Shown one piece after another: positions 12,574-25,046 of a stretch of DNA of 64,000 bases. A program made the translations under genes and the position numbers. This stretch comes from Coniella vitis (lineage: Eukaryota > Ascomycota > Sordariomycetes > Diaporthales > Schizoparmaceae), in assembly GCA_011317545.1 (NCBI GenBank), contig WUJK01000006.1, positions 2,480,001 through 2,544,000 on the forward strand, written 5' to 3'. Position 1 is the first letter of the stretch, and the number at the start of each line of letters is the position of its first letter. The notes under the pieces were generated by a model. That model was not told the DNA's origin. It did not search any database and saw nothing but the letters and a program-made list of their open reading frames with translations.

Positions 12574-13319
12574 GCGGTGGACGGCAGCCCCGTCACTCTT
12601 TTCCCACTCTTTCTTTCCGCCCAGGGCCCCCCCTGGCTCCTCTGATCCATCGTCTGCCCATCCCATCTCGTCCATCTCCATCCATCACCCAAACCAACTG
12701 GCCCCATTTGATGCATTTACACACACACTCTTTTCCTCACTCACTCACTCGCTGTCCACTCATTTTGGCCGCTGCCCGCCCGCCCTGCACGCATATCTTT
12801 TCTTGCTTAATTAGCAGTCCCTTGCCCCTTCCGCCCGCCGCCGCCGCCTCCAGCGCTCCGGCCCATCAGCGTCATTTGTTTCTCCATCCCTCCTTTCCCG
12901 CACCGTTTGACCGCTCTCCCTGCCCTCATTCTTTTGCCTGGCCTGGACGGACTGAGACAGAGAAAGAGACAACGCATACGGCCACTCCACAAAAAGGGAA
13001 CTCTAGAAAAAAGAGGAAGCAAAGGAAGAGAAGAGAAACACACACACAAACACAGAGAGAGAGAGAGAGAAGCCAAATCACACCTTCTCCCACTCGCCGG
13101 GGATCATGCGTACGTCGAGTTGACGTCCCAGATTATCGCCGTCTTCTCTTCCTGCTCCTACAACAACCCTCCGGGCCCACGACTCAAGGTCGCTTCTTGC
13201 GTCTTGTCACCACCACGCCTCGTTGCACCTATTCACCAGTCCACGCGCCCTCTCTGCTCTTGCAGTATCCTTGCCGTTGCCTCTGAGCGGCTCCCACCGT
13301 GCTCATCACATATGCTAAT

Positions 13320-15262
13320 ATGGAGCGTGTCACCTCGGCAACAGTCAACGCTTTCCAAATCAAGCGACAAGCCCACGCCGTCAGTCGCAGAGAAACTACC
13401 CTACCCAGTGACCGATGGAACCCATTTCGCCATGTCTGGGCAAAAGGCCATGAGCGCAGCCAGACCTGGGATGCCGAGGCCCAGCGCGGCAGCAGAGGTA
13501 TGGGTGACGACGAAGAAGCAGGCTCCCCCATCGAACAGACCCGCACGGCGCCCGCAGGCTATGGCTATGCCGCAAATGCTTCAAGCCAGCCATCGAGCCG
13601 AGACCAGGACGGCGCCTTCCAGATGGAGCGCACCGAAAGCAGTGGCGAAACCGTGGCACCATCACAGGCCACCGGGGACTCGTCGGCTGTCGAGAGCAAT
13701 GTGGTGCGCAACAGAAAGTCGGACAGAGATGCGGCCACTCCGACCAGTAACCAAGACGAGGCGCCCAAGGACGCCCCCAAGCAGCACAGACTCTTTCGAG
13801 ACCTGAAACCAAAAGAGCCCTTTACCTTTGCGAATCAGCTGCAGCGCACGCTCCTTAACTCGTGGATCAATGTCTTGCTGGTTGCTGCCCCAGTCGGTAT
13901 TGTCCTGGGCGCCATCCCCAACATGAACGAATACGCCATATTCGTCGTCAACTTTGTTGCCATTATACCCCTTGCGGCACTGCTGAGTTTTGCAACCGAG
14001 GAAATTGCCTTGCGCACCGGTGAGACACTGGGTGGTCTTTTGAACGCTTCCTTTGGGTGAGTCTCGACTGGCGAGCAGAGAAAACCCCTTCAATCTTCTT
14101 TGGGGGGAGTCATTTACGCTCTCCCGCATTCCTTCAACCCAAGAGAACGGTGTGTTAGCTGACAACAAGGCAAAATAGAAATGCCGTCGAATTGATTGTG
14201 GCCATCATGGCCTTGGCCAAGGGTGAAATCGTCATTGTCCAAACCTCGCTGGTGGGCAGTATCTTGTCCAATTTGCTTCTCGTCATGGGCATGTGCTTCT
14301 TCTTTGGTGGCTTGCGCAGACAGGAGCAGTTCTTCAACACCACTGTAGCCCAGACCGCCGCTTCTCTGCTGGCCCTCGCCATTGCAGGAATCATCATTCC
14401 GACCGTCTTTGACCAGCAAACACAGCTGAGCACGGAAACAACCGCCCAGATCTCCCGCGGAACCTCGGTCATTCTTCTAGTCGTGTACGCCGCCTACCTC
14501 TACTTCCAGCTCAAGACGCACCACGAGGTCTTTGCCCAGGAAAGTCAAAAGGTGCCCATGCGACCAAGAAAGCACTCACTTGGTGCTCACGCCATCAAAC
14601 AGGGCATGGTGCAACCTGCAGGCTTGATTAGCCTTCCAGACAGTAGAGAGGGCGGCAACAATAACGAGAAGCTGCGCAAGATGCTCAACGAAGACCCGCA
14701 GGGTATCGAGGACGACGACGACGACGCCGAGGACCCGCAACTGTCGTTCGCAGTCGCCATGGGCACTCTTGTTGGCTCCACGATCCTGATTGCCTTTTGC
14801 GCTGAATTCCTCGTGGACAGTATCAACTACGTCACCACCCAGGGTGGCATCAAGGAGGAGTTCCTCGGTCTCATCCTCTTGCCTATTGTTGGAAATGCTG
14901 CCGAACACGCCACCGCCGTCACTGTTGCCATCAAGGATAAGATGGACCTTGCCATTGGTGTAGCTGTCGGATCCAGTATGCAGGTCGCCTTGTTTATCAT
15001 CCCGCTTCTGGTCGTCATTGGCTGGGGTATGGATCAACCTAAGATGAACCTCAGCTTTGACATTTTCCAGGTTGCCATCCTGTTTGTCTCTGTCCTGCTC
15101 GTCAACTACCTCATTGGCGACGGAAAGAGTCATTGGCTAGAGGGCCAGCTGCTCATGTGTCTTTATGTGATTATAGCAACATGCTCATGGTGTAAGTTAT
15201 GCTGTTATGGAAATGTCCTCCTTCTGAAGCTAATTCTCTTTTTTGCAGTCTACCCGGCATGA
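13320..15262 (+). CDS. vcx1: Vacuolar Ca2+/H+ exchanger (CAX/VCX1 family)
   Basis: Multi-pass antiporter that uses the vacuolar proton gradient to load Ca2+. Three exons: 13320-14056, 14179-15191 and 15249-15262; 587 residues. Both CAX signature repeats are intact: GNAVELIVAIMALAKGEIVI, which spans intron 1, and GNAAEHATAVTVAIKDKMDL in the second half, each with following transmembrane helices. An acidic linker (EDDDDDAEDPQ, near 14710) separates the halves as in other CAX proteins. The 180-residue hydrophilic N-tail precedes the first helix and may be autoinhibitory, which is inference. The last 57-nt intron is a multiple of three with no stop, so its retention would insert 19 residues before the same stop. 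Start is the first in-frame ATG; a Met further in (GDDEEAG) or an upstream spliced start is possible. Confidence 0.92.
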
Positions 15263-17263
15263 TCTCGACGATACGATTCCAGATGGACACTAGAAACAAT
15301 AACAAGAAAACAAAATGCAAATTCATTAATGACAAAAACACTTGAATCACTCTTACTTCTACATACAAAGACTTCGGCATTTGCGTGTAATATTACAAAA
15401 ACTGTAATACTTTGTTTCCGGAACATGCGGCCCGATTCGCCCGGGCCTTCAAGTTTAGCCTGTTTTTGTTTGATTTGGACAGTGGTGGTGGTGTGCGCGC
15501 ACGACAGAGAAATACGAACGCGATTTTATGATACCCTCGAGAAAGCGAAGAAAGTCAAAGAACAGCAAATCGTCCCGAGGAAGGAAGGAAAGGAAATATT
15601 GGAAAGCAATGTTTTGGCCTGTGACCGGGCCCGCTTGGTTTCTTTAAAACCTACACGCACACATGCAGGTTTTCTTTGCATACAGCCCTCAAAGGCAGAT
15701 ATACAGACAGGACTGAGAATGGACGATTTGCAGCCGGATCCGAGTTGTAAAGATATCAAACGATAGGCGCACGTTTATCTTTCTTCTTCTCATTGCGTGC
15801 GATTCTTGGGTGTTGTGGTTGCAGGGTCCTTAACTCTTTCTCTCTATTGTCAACCTTCCACCCTTTTTTCTTCTTTCCCTAGCCTTGTTTTATTGCAAAA
15901 TACCAATGGTGTTTTCCGCCTACATTACCCTGCGCGGGTTGGTCTACTCTATTCAGAATATACGAGACTCCTACAACTATTACCGCATGTGTACATTTAT
16001 TTCCGACGTGGACTGATGAATGAGTGTTTTTGTCTTTGTGTTTATATAATGCCTTGATGGACTTTGAATGTCTTTGTGTATATGATGTGTGAGAGAGGTT
16101 GTATTTTCTGCAAGCCACTTGGCTTCTGTCCAATTGGACTACTACACGGGTAATTTGGACCAGATGAATCCCTGGAATGGGAGCTCTGGGATGAAGGGAT
16201 GGAGAGGACCCAATAGGATACAAAGCTCAGCTCTTGTGAGCACCCTATACTCTTATGATATGTATTTATGTGTGTGTGTGTGTATGATCTTGAAACAGGA
16301 TATTGTGATGTATAAATTGCCAATCTGCTTGAGATAATGTACTCTTTTTTTCTCTCTTTCCCTCCCAAAGTGAGAACAAAGAAAAGAAAAGGAAAAGGAA
16401 AAAGAAAGGAAAAGAGGGTGGAAGGGGAGGGAGAGGAAAAGGTGTTGGTGACTTCTCAAATCTCTCTCTCTCTCTCTTGTGCTCTAACTCAAGGGAGGGA
16501 GTGAACGAGTGATTTGAGTGTGTGGCTGTGTTTTGCTGGACTGCATACTATTCTTTTTTATTCCTGGGTCCTTGTACTTCTGGAGGATGCCGATACTAAC
16601 ACTAATGCCACATAATGGGGGGGGGGGCTTTTCGATACTGTGATACGGTCGACGGTATACCGATCGCCACGGCTAGTAATGACGGCCCCCCCCCCCTTTG
16701 AGAAGACAACGTCGAAAGCGTGAAAGAAAAGGAAGAAACGGATCCAAAAGGAATACGTGGGCATGATTTTTTGATGACACCCGAGTATACCAAAGTAGTG
16801 AGTGAGTGAGTGAGTGAGTGAGTGGATGATGTATCAATAATAGGAAAATGACCATCCATCCAACACACCGCTCGGGTCCCGCTACTCCAAGAATCACACA
16901 AGCTTGCCGGGGCAAATACTTTGTTCATGTAAAAGGACTTTGTATCGGTATCAATCTAAAAAAAAAAAAAAGAAGAAAAACAAAAAAGACACAAAAACAA
17001 AAAGCAATGCCGTTTTATTATTGACTTTTTCTTCCCCCATATTCAGAATTCTTCCTTTCAGATTACCCAATATACTAATACGCCGACTTTGGTAAAAAAA
17101 AAAAAAAAAAAAAAAAAGACATAGCCCCAGGCGTCGTATCGGCGACAAGATGCAATTGAATTTTTCCCTAATCATCCCGAGAAAGCAGAAAAGGACAGCA
17201 ATTTCCTCAAATTTGTATCATCACAAACGTGGGAACAAGAAGAGTGGACTGTATATTCCGTGC
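15263..17263. other. Intergenic region between convergent exchanger and MATE genes
   Basis: Two kilobases with no supported gene. It contains TG (16268-16283), TC (16463-16479) and AGTG (16796-16824) microsatellites, a G run near 16618-16627, a C run near 16687-16696, and A runs near 16960 and 17094-17117. The 3' UTRs of both neighbours must lie here. Confidence 0.65.
16796..16824. repeat. AGTG tetranucleotide microsatellite
   Basis: About seven consecutive AGTG/GTGA units in the spacer. Confidence 0.93.
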
Positions 17264-19428
17264 CTAGGCATTTGCATTGCGGCGCTCCGCTTCCTTGACA
17301 GACTTGTCCCAATCGGAGCGGAAGAGATAGACAAGCTCCGTAGTAGACACCCTAGAGACACCGAGGATTAATACCTGAAGGTTTGGCAAGAGATGTGCAA
17401 TACACAGACACCTTATACGCATAGGCGCAGGAAAAGGGGACAGGATAAAGAAAGGGACTTACACAGTCAAGCCAACGCTAACACCAAACCACAGCCCATA
17501 CAGCTTCCAATCAAGCCCAAAAGCAGTACCAAAGGCGATTGGCAGTGCTATAACATAGTAGCTCACGAGATTTGCATAACCACCAAACTCTTGCTTGCCC
17601 GTGCCGCGCAGCATGCCATGGCTGATGGCAGAGAGACAGTCGACAAACTGCATAACAGCACAAACGGGCATGACCTTGCCAACAAGTTCGATGACATCTG
17701 GATCCGAGGTGAAGAGGGCCGCAAGCTGATAGCGCAGGGTAGCAAGGATTGTGGTGTTGAGAATACCAACAGCAACACCAGCCCAAAAGGCAACGCGAGC
17801 ACAGGTTTTGGCAGCGTCGACCAGCCCGGCGCCAATGAGGTTGGCTACACGTGTCGAAGCGGCAATGGAGATGGGGAAGGGGATTTGGAAAGTCGTGGAT
17901 GTGATGGTCATAAGAATGGTTTGAGTGGCCAGATATGTGCTGCCAAATTGGCCTGTGGCCAGCGTCAAAATTTCAAAGGCGAACCACTCAGCTTCCACCA
18001 TAATCATGCCTGGAATGCTGAGACGAATCATGGGTCCCCAGTTGCTCAATGCCCGGCGGCTAAAACCTCCCCAGCATTGCCGACCATCGATGAAGAACAC
18101 ATAGCAGAAGAGCAAAATGGGAAGTAGGTTCTGCGTAATGACAACGGAAATGGGAGCCCCAATGAAGCCCAATCCGAAATGCCATACAAAGAGCCAGTTC
18201 AGGAAGATGTTTACCGGGGCCGCGATGAGCAAAACATATGTAGTGGCTTGGAAGAGACCTTGAGCCTGCACAAAGCGCTTGCCGCCCTCGAACACGATGA
18301 ACGCTGGGACTCCCAGCAGATAGATCTTCAGATAGGTACCCGCCAACTCGGCAGTGCGGTACTCGGGAATCATAAGGGCCAGGATCTCGGTTGCATTGAG
18401 CCACAGAGCAATGAGTGGGATGAAGAGCAGCATGAGGAAGCTAATCATACGCTGTATTTGCAGTCCTACAAGATGCTTGTGGCCAGAGCCATAAGCCTGC
18501 GCGCAGAGCGTGTCAAGGGACGTTGCAAGGCCCTGGAAAGGAGCAGAACAAGTGATATTGGCAGTCATGGTAGCCACTGTAACGTCATAGTAAGCTTTTG
18601 ATACCACGATGCTTTTGTCAAGTGAAAGTGCCGGGATGGGTACTTACAACTGACTGCACCCAGCTCAATCTTTCCAATGTGCCCAACAGCAAAGATACTA
18701 GCAACATTGATCGAATACTGCAGCATGAAAGTGACAATGAGCGACCGCGAATACACGGCAATCGTCTTGGCCTCTCTCTGCCAGGTTGTCTTAATCTGAC
18801 CCGCAGAAACAGCTGCATCCCATTGTTCAACTAGTTCGCCGTCCGCGATTGCGACCTCCTGTCCACCACCAATAGCAGCGCCAAGGAGAGGCGTCTGCTC
18901 GGAAGCCACACGCGATAGAGGGGCGTGCTCCTCGTCGTCAGGCCCGATTGGAACTTTGGTGGAGAAGACTCTCTTGTAGAGGCGGCGGAAGATAGATTCG
19001 TGCTCAGGAAGTGGATGCTTGGGTGGCAGGAGATGGTTATCCCTCAGCAGACTCAGCTCCTCGTTGCGCGACTGCACCCACTCGTCGTGGGTGAGAACAG
19101 GCTCATCAAAGGGGCGCGGTCCAACCGTGGGGCGGGTGGTACCATACGCCACACCGCTGGGGCGCCGATACATGACGGTCTCATCAGGAAATTCCACATC
19201 GGAGGCGTCATCGTCAAAAGGTGTTCCAACGTTCTCGTCGCACTCCGGGTCCTCTGCAATATCACGCGCCAGCGCTTCTTGAGCAATAGGCGAGCCCGGC
19301 TGGAAGGACGCTGCGAGTGATGAGGCAAGGTTATGGGCGGCATTGGCTGGAGATCTGGCAATCGGCACGGATACGGCGCCATGAGCCCTTCTCCTCGCCG
19401 AGATGGATCTGGCTCTGCTCTCGGGCAT
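17264..19428 (-). CDS. MATE-family multidrug/toxin efflux transporter (Erc1-like)
   Basis: Cation-coupled efflux pump, predicted in the vacuolar or plasma membrane. Three exons: 19428-18648, 18576-17463 and 17351-17264, with introns of 71 and 111 nt; 660 residues. A hydrophilic N-tail of about 220 residues (SEQTPLLG near its end) precedes twelve predicted helices. Family hallmarks are ATMTANITCSAPFQGLATSL with DTLCAQAYGSG, GLGFIGAPISVV, WFAFEILTLATGQFG, RVANLIGAG and ISHGMLRGTGKQEFGGYANL. The short last exon encodes the usual fungal tail TELVYLFRSDWDKSVKEAER and was found by matching that tail, which fixes the stop at 17264. Closest named relatives are yeast Erc1 and YDR338C; the substrate is not readable from sequence. 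Confidence 0.93.
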
Positions 19429-21671
19429 GATGCGTGGTGTTTTGCAAGTCGATTTGGTCGAGGGATGCGTGAAGCATATGAAAACTGTGCAACAGAGACG
19501 CTGGTTCAGTCGGATCAGGTAAGTGCTATACCCAATATCGCTCTACGCACCGACCGGGTGCTGAGGATGACACCAGGGCTCGATGCACTGCAGCTGTACA
19601 GGCTTGACCTCTGCAGCAGTCACAAGGAGAAAGCAGAATGACAATCAACAGGCATCGCACGAATTGCTCATTTGCTGCACGAAGGAAGGCTTATATCAAG
19701 GAATTAACATGCGTAAGAAGACGGATGGCACGTGTATAGGCAAAGTCAGGAGCCCAGGTAGCCCATAGTCAGAGATAGGCAAGGCAAAAAAGGAAGAAAG
19801 ACGGGACGGATGACTCTTTCGTTGGCGTAAGAGGTGGAGTCGTGTCGGACGCGGGCATCCCACGCTCTAGTACGGTGCTAGTACTTCGTAGCATTCTGCA
19901 CATAGTAGAGCCATCAATATCTGGAGGCTTGCCGGATCCCGCTGCATTGTTGCTAGAGCACGCCGCCCGTCCGTTTGGTTCCGGCTGTATCTGATGAGAC
20001 TGATGCACAGACAACACGCGCAAACAAGAGGATGCATAAACAAGCCAGACAGACTTTGTAGCATAGTAGAAGGCCGCAAATTGCCCAGAATAAAAATAAA
20101 AAAAAATCAAACCCAGCAGCCGAGTTTGCAGTTCTCTGTCGTCAAGCAAGCAACAGCCTGTCTGCCACCGACAAGTTAAGCGCTAAAAATGGGGAACCCG
20201 ACCCGCATGGCATATAATAAACCCCAGCATATCGATCCAGACACTTGATAGTGGGAATTGCGACAAGACTGGCCCCAGACGCTCTTCGGGATGGGGCTGG
20301 CGGAGGGCGGCAGCATCCGGCAGCGGGCAGCAGGCAGCAGGCAGCGGAAGCATGGGCCAAGAGCGTGGCCGCAGCGAGACATTTTCGCCGTGTGAACTAC
20401 ATAATATGGAGTAAGCAAAGGCGCACTCGAGGATCGCAGGCGCTTATGTCGTGCCAAGGAAGTCAAGTGTACGATGAAGCCGCTGGCAGCACAGCAGGCG
20501 AGCTGAGCGGCGGGTGGATCACTTTTGACCGTTTCGAAGTCGTGATGGGGATTTCTCAGTCGTAGATGAGGCGGAACCGCGGCAGTCGACTGAGGAGGGT
20601 TGCGTTGAGGGCGCGATCAGCTGACGGTTCAGTGTAGGCAAAGAGCGATTTGAGGTGAAGGCGAAGAAAAGAAGACAGCCGTCTACGAGGGTCAAGAAAG
20701 GAAAGAATGCCAGTTGTCATTGTACATAGTATTTGTTGCCAGGCAGTACCTAGGTACTTCAGAGTCCAGTGTGCCGGGTCAGGCTAGAGCGTGCCCCCCT
20801 CCCTTCCCCCCAAAAAATAGCTGGTGGGGAAGTACCATAGTACATACGTTCTTTACCAGCGCAGTTGCGCCTTCTTTTTTGATTGATGCCTGCAAAGCAC
20901 GCAATCGAGTTCTCACCAGCCATTGACCAACCAAAGGCGGCCAGCCCTGGCCAGCCGTCCCAGAGAGGAAATAGAGGCATCACTGACATCACTCGGTCGA
21001 ATTGCAGCCTTACCAAGATGCTGTTTTGGCTTTTGAAGCCTCAAGAGAATAAAGATGCTGAGACTGTCCCACCGTGACAGGTTCGAGAAGATGCCAAGTA
21101 CCGAACTCATCCGGCCTTCAGATCCGATGCCCCTCCCGTCTGCTGATGCCACCCCCGCGACCAGGTTCAATGCCCGACCGACACCCGGCCGAAGCCCGCT
21201 GTGCCCACGGATCAATCGCAAACTGCTGCAGCACCTCGTTTTCTTCTCTGATGTTCTTTTATATACCGTGATATGTATCCTATATATCCTGCTGCATCTT
21301 GAGACTGACCAGCACCTCTCAGAAGACCTCGTCATTCACCTGCCAATCCTCTCACCTGGAACCTAGAAACGGCCTGCATCCTCCTAAATCCTTGCTTACG
21401 GCCAGCGCTCACGACTCCAAGCAAAAGGGCAGTTAAACGACCGGATGCGTCCATTCATTAGCATTACGCCCCCGGCCTAACAACCCATCCATCACTGGAC
21501 AGACCCGTTGAGGCTCTGCGACTTTTGAGTTTGCCGATCGATCGCTCCGTATCCACCTGTGTCGTGAATCATTCTGCTCCCCACACGCCGGACTCTGTCT
21601 CTTCTACGAGTCACGCCAGACAGACATCCTTGGGGAGCAGCCAGCATCTAGATAATCCCCCAGAGACAGCA
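19429..21671. other. Divergent promoter region between MATE and DUF202 genes
   Basis: About 2.2 kb shared upstream region. No frame gives a recognisable product. It includes a cag-rich run at 20310-20350 and TACATAGTA-type words at 20723-20731 and near 20834. Confidence 0.6.
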
Positions 21672-22632
21672 ATGGCCGAGATTCGCGATGAAGAAGACGG
21701 GTCTATCCGCCCTGTCGGATGCTGCGCTCCCCTTGCGGCCATGTGCCGCCCGGTCGAGGTAGAGGACCTCTTTGACTCGGGATACTAGTACGTCTTTCCT
21801 CTCCAGGTGGCCAAGGGAGCGTCAATGACCAGAAGGTGTCGGGACGTCGACAAACAGGATGAGATCCTCCCTCACTAGCGACTCGAAACGACAGAGTACT
21901 GACCAAGAACGAAAACTCCCCAGCGACGACATATCCGACTCCTTTTGCGACTCGGCCGCCCCATTCTGCGCCTGGCCTCTTTTCAGCCCGCTGCTTTTTG
22001 AGAACCAAACCTCAGACGCCCGTGATCACTGCGCCAACGAGCGCACTTTTCTCTCCTACCTACGCCTTAGCATCTACATGGCTATTGTATCTGTTGCCAT
22101 TGTCGTCTCCTTCCATCTCAAGAGCAAGCCATCCGCCCTCGAGCTCGCCATGGCAAAACCCCTCGGTATAGTCTTCTGGCTGCTTAGCTTGGCCTGTCTG
22201 CTCGTTGGACTATGCAATTATATACGTGAGTTTTCTGCTTTGCAGCCCCGCGTCAATAGGTGCTCTTTGCGCTCTCTTTATACAGACATGATTGCTCATA
22301 TCTTTGTTATAGAAACAATAAACAAGTACAGCCGAAAAACAGCAATTGTACAAACCGGCATCAAGACACAAATAGTACGTGCAATTCCACACATGTCTCA
22401 CATCCTGCCGCCGCCATATTTCCCCGGATTTTCCCTACCTTGTTGTCCTATGCACATTCTCTCTTAGAGACTAGAGCAAAAGAAAAGAGACACACTTAGC
22501 TGACATGTCAACTCGGTACCTTGTGTTGCACCCCACATGCAGGTTATGGGTGTCGTGTCTTTGAGCATAATTGTCACATGCATAACATTATTGGTTATAA
22601 ATAAAATAGTGGGGGACACAGAAGTGGATTGA
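21672..22632 (+). CDS. DUF202 membrane protein
   Basis: Small three-helix membrane protein of the DUF202/YidH group, related to the membrane domain of Vtc proteins; the role is unknown. Four exons: 21672-21787, 21879-22225, 22313-22374 and 22543-22632; 204 residues. Seen: a hydrophilic N-tail, then the family signature DHCANERTFLSYLRLSIYMA, a helix IVSVAIVVSF, a second helix around IVFWLLSLACLLVGLCNYI, the basic segment NKYSRKTAIVQTGIKTQ, and a last helix from exon 4 (VVSLSIIVTCITLLVI). Exons 3 and 4 are short and were placed by phase and by the usual order of these segments. The exon 1/2 junction (tyrosine completed across the intron) is the least certain. Tail-to-tail with the glycosyltransferase-like gene, 250 bp apart. 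Confidence 0.86.
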
Positions 22633-22885
22633 GTACTATGTAGACAAGAAGTTTAAATACATATTCACACGTGGCGCTGTGTTTTTTGTCTCCAAGGCTA
22701 TATCGCGTCATATGTGTTTACGTTGGACCTTTTGCACCTCACACATACTCAATATATACAAACATCAACCAAAGCCAAAGTCACAACTATCCCTATCCCC
22801 AACGCCAAACCACCTTCTCAAATCCGGAAAAAAAAAGGGGGGGGGGCAGGAAAGAAGAGGATTCAAAAAGGAAACAACCTGAAAC

Positions 22886-23183
22886 TTATACAACAACATC
22901 ACCATCATCACCAGTACAGAACATAGACGACGGCATATCTACCACAGATTTATCATTACACCCGCCCACCGTTCGCCGAAAATGAGCCGCATAAAGTATC
23001 GCATTCTCGTCAAAGTCGTTCAGCGTAGTCACGTCGCCATCCCACGCCACGATCGGCATTTCCTTGAAGGCAGGCAGCGGATGTTTCTCAGGAAGGCTGT
23101 CGAGTAACGTCATGCGGTGCAAGACAATTTCGTCATCATCATTGTAATTATCAACACCAGTATCATCAAAGCTGTGTTGGTGC

Positions 23184-23214
<31 letters not shown>

Positions 23215-25046
23215 TGATGATCGCCGCCTCCTCACCTTCGTACTCCTCTGGCACGCGGTAGAGCTCATGATGCACCGTGGCGAGGTTCGTCGCCACCTCC
23301 GCGCTCGGATACAACGTCCAGTATCCCCGACCGCGACATAACCGCAAGGCATGTTCCAGCCAAGACGGATACTCTTTGCTCACGAATTTCTGCGTGAGCA
23401 GCGCTGGAGGAGGCGTCGCACTGCTGCTGTGCTGCACTTCAATGGATTGTGCGACAAACTTGTGCAGTTCGGCCCATTTCTCGCCCATGATGAGAATGGC
23501 GTTGCTATTGGGCGCTTGCCAGAGGAAAGGGGTCGATGACGAGGAGCCATCTTCGGATGTGTCCCGCACTGCGGATGCGGCGTTTGGCGGGGGCTTTTTG
23601 GCGGCTGGTGGAATGAATGCTCCGGTTCCGCTTAATTCCGTCGTGGGGAGGTCGAGACTGATTCCAAAGAGTCTCATGTCCCATGCGCCCGCTGTCGCGT
23701 GACGTGAATAGCGGTACTCGAGCAGAGTCAATTTCAGGTAGTGGTAGAAGTTGGGCGAGAGCTCCACCTGGGGCGAAAGCACGAGCACATGATCTCTGGG
23801 TGGGTATGCGGGCCAAAAGCCCTCGATAAACCGTAACGAGCTTTCCTCCTCGTTCAGAGGGCGCCTTGCCACCCGGTGTCGCAGGGTGAGTTGGTTTGGC
23901 CGCTGCAGATTGTGAGCGTTGGAGGGCGGCCACTGAAAGTCCTGCAGGAATTGGCTCGTTGGCGGGTCAACCTCTTCAGGCAGCTCGATTGTTAAGTGAG
24001 GGATGGGAACGCCGCTGTAATCTGCCGCGCTGAGCGACTTGAGGAGCCGAATGAGACTTCCTGAAGCGCCTGTGTGAGCGTGGATGAGAATTTCGATGGT
24101 AAAGTCCCATGCCAGAAACGAGGAAGCGTCAAGCTTGGTCACCCAGCCCATGTGCTCTTCGGCGTGTGCAGGAAGCTCAATGACAGATAAACGTAGCTGC
24201 AATTTTGGAACGGATTCTCTTATAGACTTGACAAACAAGGGGTCTTCTGTCTCTGAAGAATCGATCAAAATCGCCTGCGGGTGCATATACGTATTGATAT
24301 GGAACAATGATCTCGTCACTGACTTTGCGAATCTTTCATCGGTGGAAGCGGCTGGGAACTCGACGCGAGCATCTGTGCAAGGTCAGTCTGGACGATCACA
24401 ACGGAATTGTTGCATCGAAATTCAAGATCTTACCATGGAAGAACACATTACAATCCTCTCCTATTCCGTTAATCTCCCGAAGTTGCTGCAGAGATATCTC
24501 GTTCCGCGACATCAGCGCAAAGTGCACGCGGGATCTCAGTTCATGGCCCATTTGACAAGCCATCGGGAGAATGCGGCTCGCACTGCTTAGACTCGACGCC
24601 GCAAACAAGACATTAAGGGCTGCCGCCGATGAAACCTTCACATCCCCCAACGACTGAATTGTATCTGCCAGCTCCAAAAAGCGTATGGGACCATCAAAGT
24701 TACGATCTGCTGCTGGAGCCCCACTCAGATCGATCTTCATAACATCGTTCGACAACCGAAGCTTGGAGTCGGCCACATTTTGTAGGGGTGTCTTCCCGCT
24801 CGCAGCATTATTATAGATTGGGCGTCTCTTTCTGTCCTGCGGTCCCAAGTCAACCGGTATGTTGGCTATGAAGACATAGCAGGCCAAAGCGAAGAGGACA
24901 AGGAAACCAAGACGTCGCAAGGTCTTGCGAGGAGGTACCCGGGGGCTGGCGGTCTTGGCTCTCCACCCATTGGGCGTCTTGTTGCCTTTGGTAAAGAGGT
25001 CATCGTCCTTTTTGGCAACGCCGAGCTCGAGGTCCTTGGGGCGCAT
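22886..25046 (-). CDS. Fungal glycosyltransferase-like type II membrane protein
   Basis: Predicted Golgi/ER-lumenal protein of the fungal glycosyltransferase-2-like family; acceptor and donor sugars are unknown. Two exons: 25046-24434 and 24372-22886, separated by a 61-nt intron; 699 residues. One N-terminal signal anchor (LGFLVLFALACYVFIANIPV) after a basic patch gives type II topology. The catalytic region has FLELADTIQSLGDVKV, RVHFALMSRNEIS, SLFHINTYMHPQAILIDSS, RDHVLVLSPQVELSPNFYHY with the LKLTLLEYRYS helix, and FLWQAPNSNAILIMGEKW. A polyglutamine run followed by QHQHS sits near 23170-23212 (CTG repeat on the + strand) in an acidic tail. The longer open frame upstream of 25046 begins with GTG, so the ATG was preferred. 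Family name from memory; enzymatic activity is unproven. Confidence 0.8.
23178..23212. repeat. CTG/CAG trinucleotide repeat encoding polyQ
   Basis: About ten glutamine codons, CAG with a CAA interruption, read on the minus strand inside the glycosyltransferase-like gene. Prone to length variation. Confidence 0.9.

Noticed and set aside
13396..14168. Minus-strand frames over the exchanger gene
   Set aside because: Shadows of the CAX coding strand with low-complexity products.
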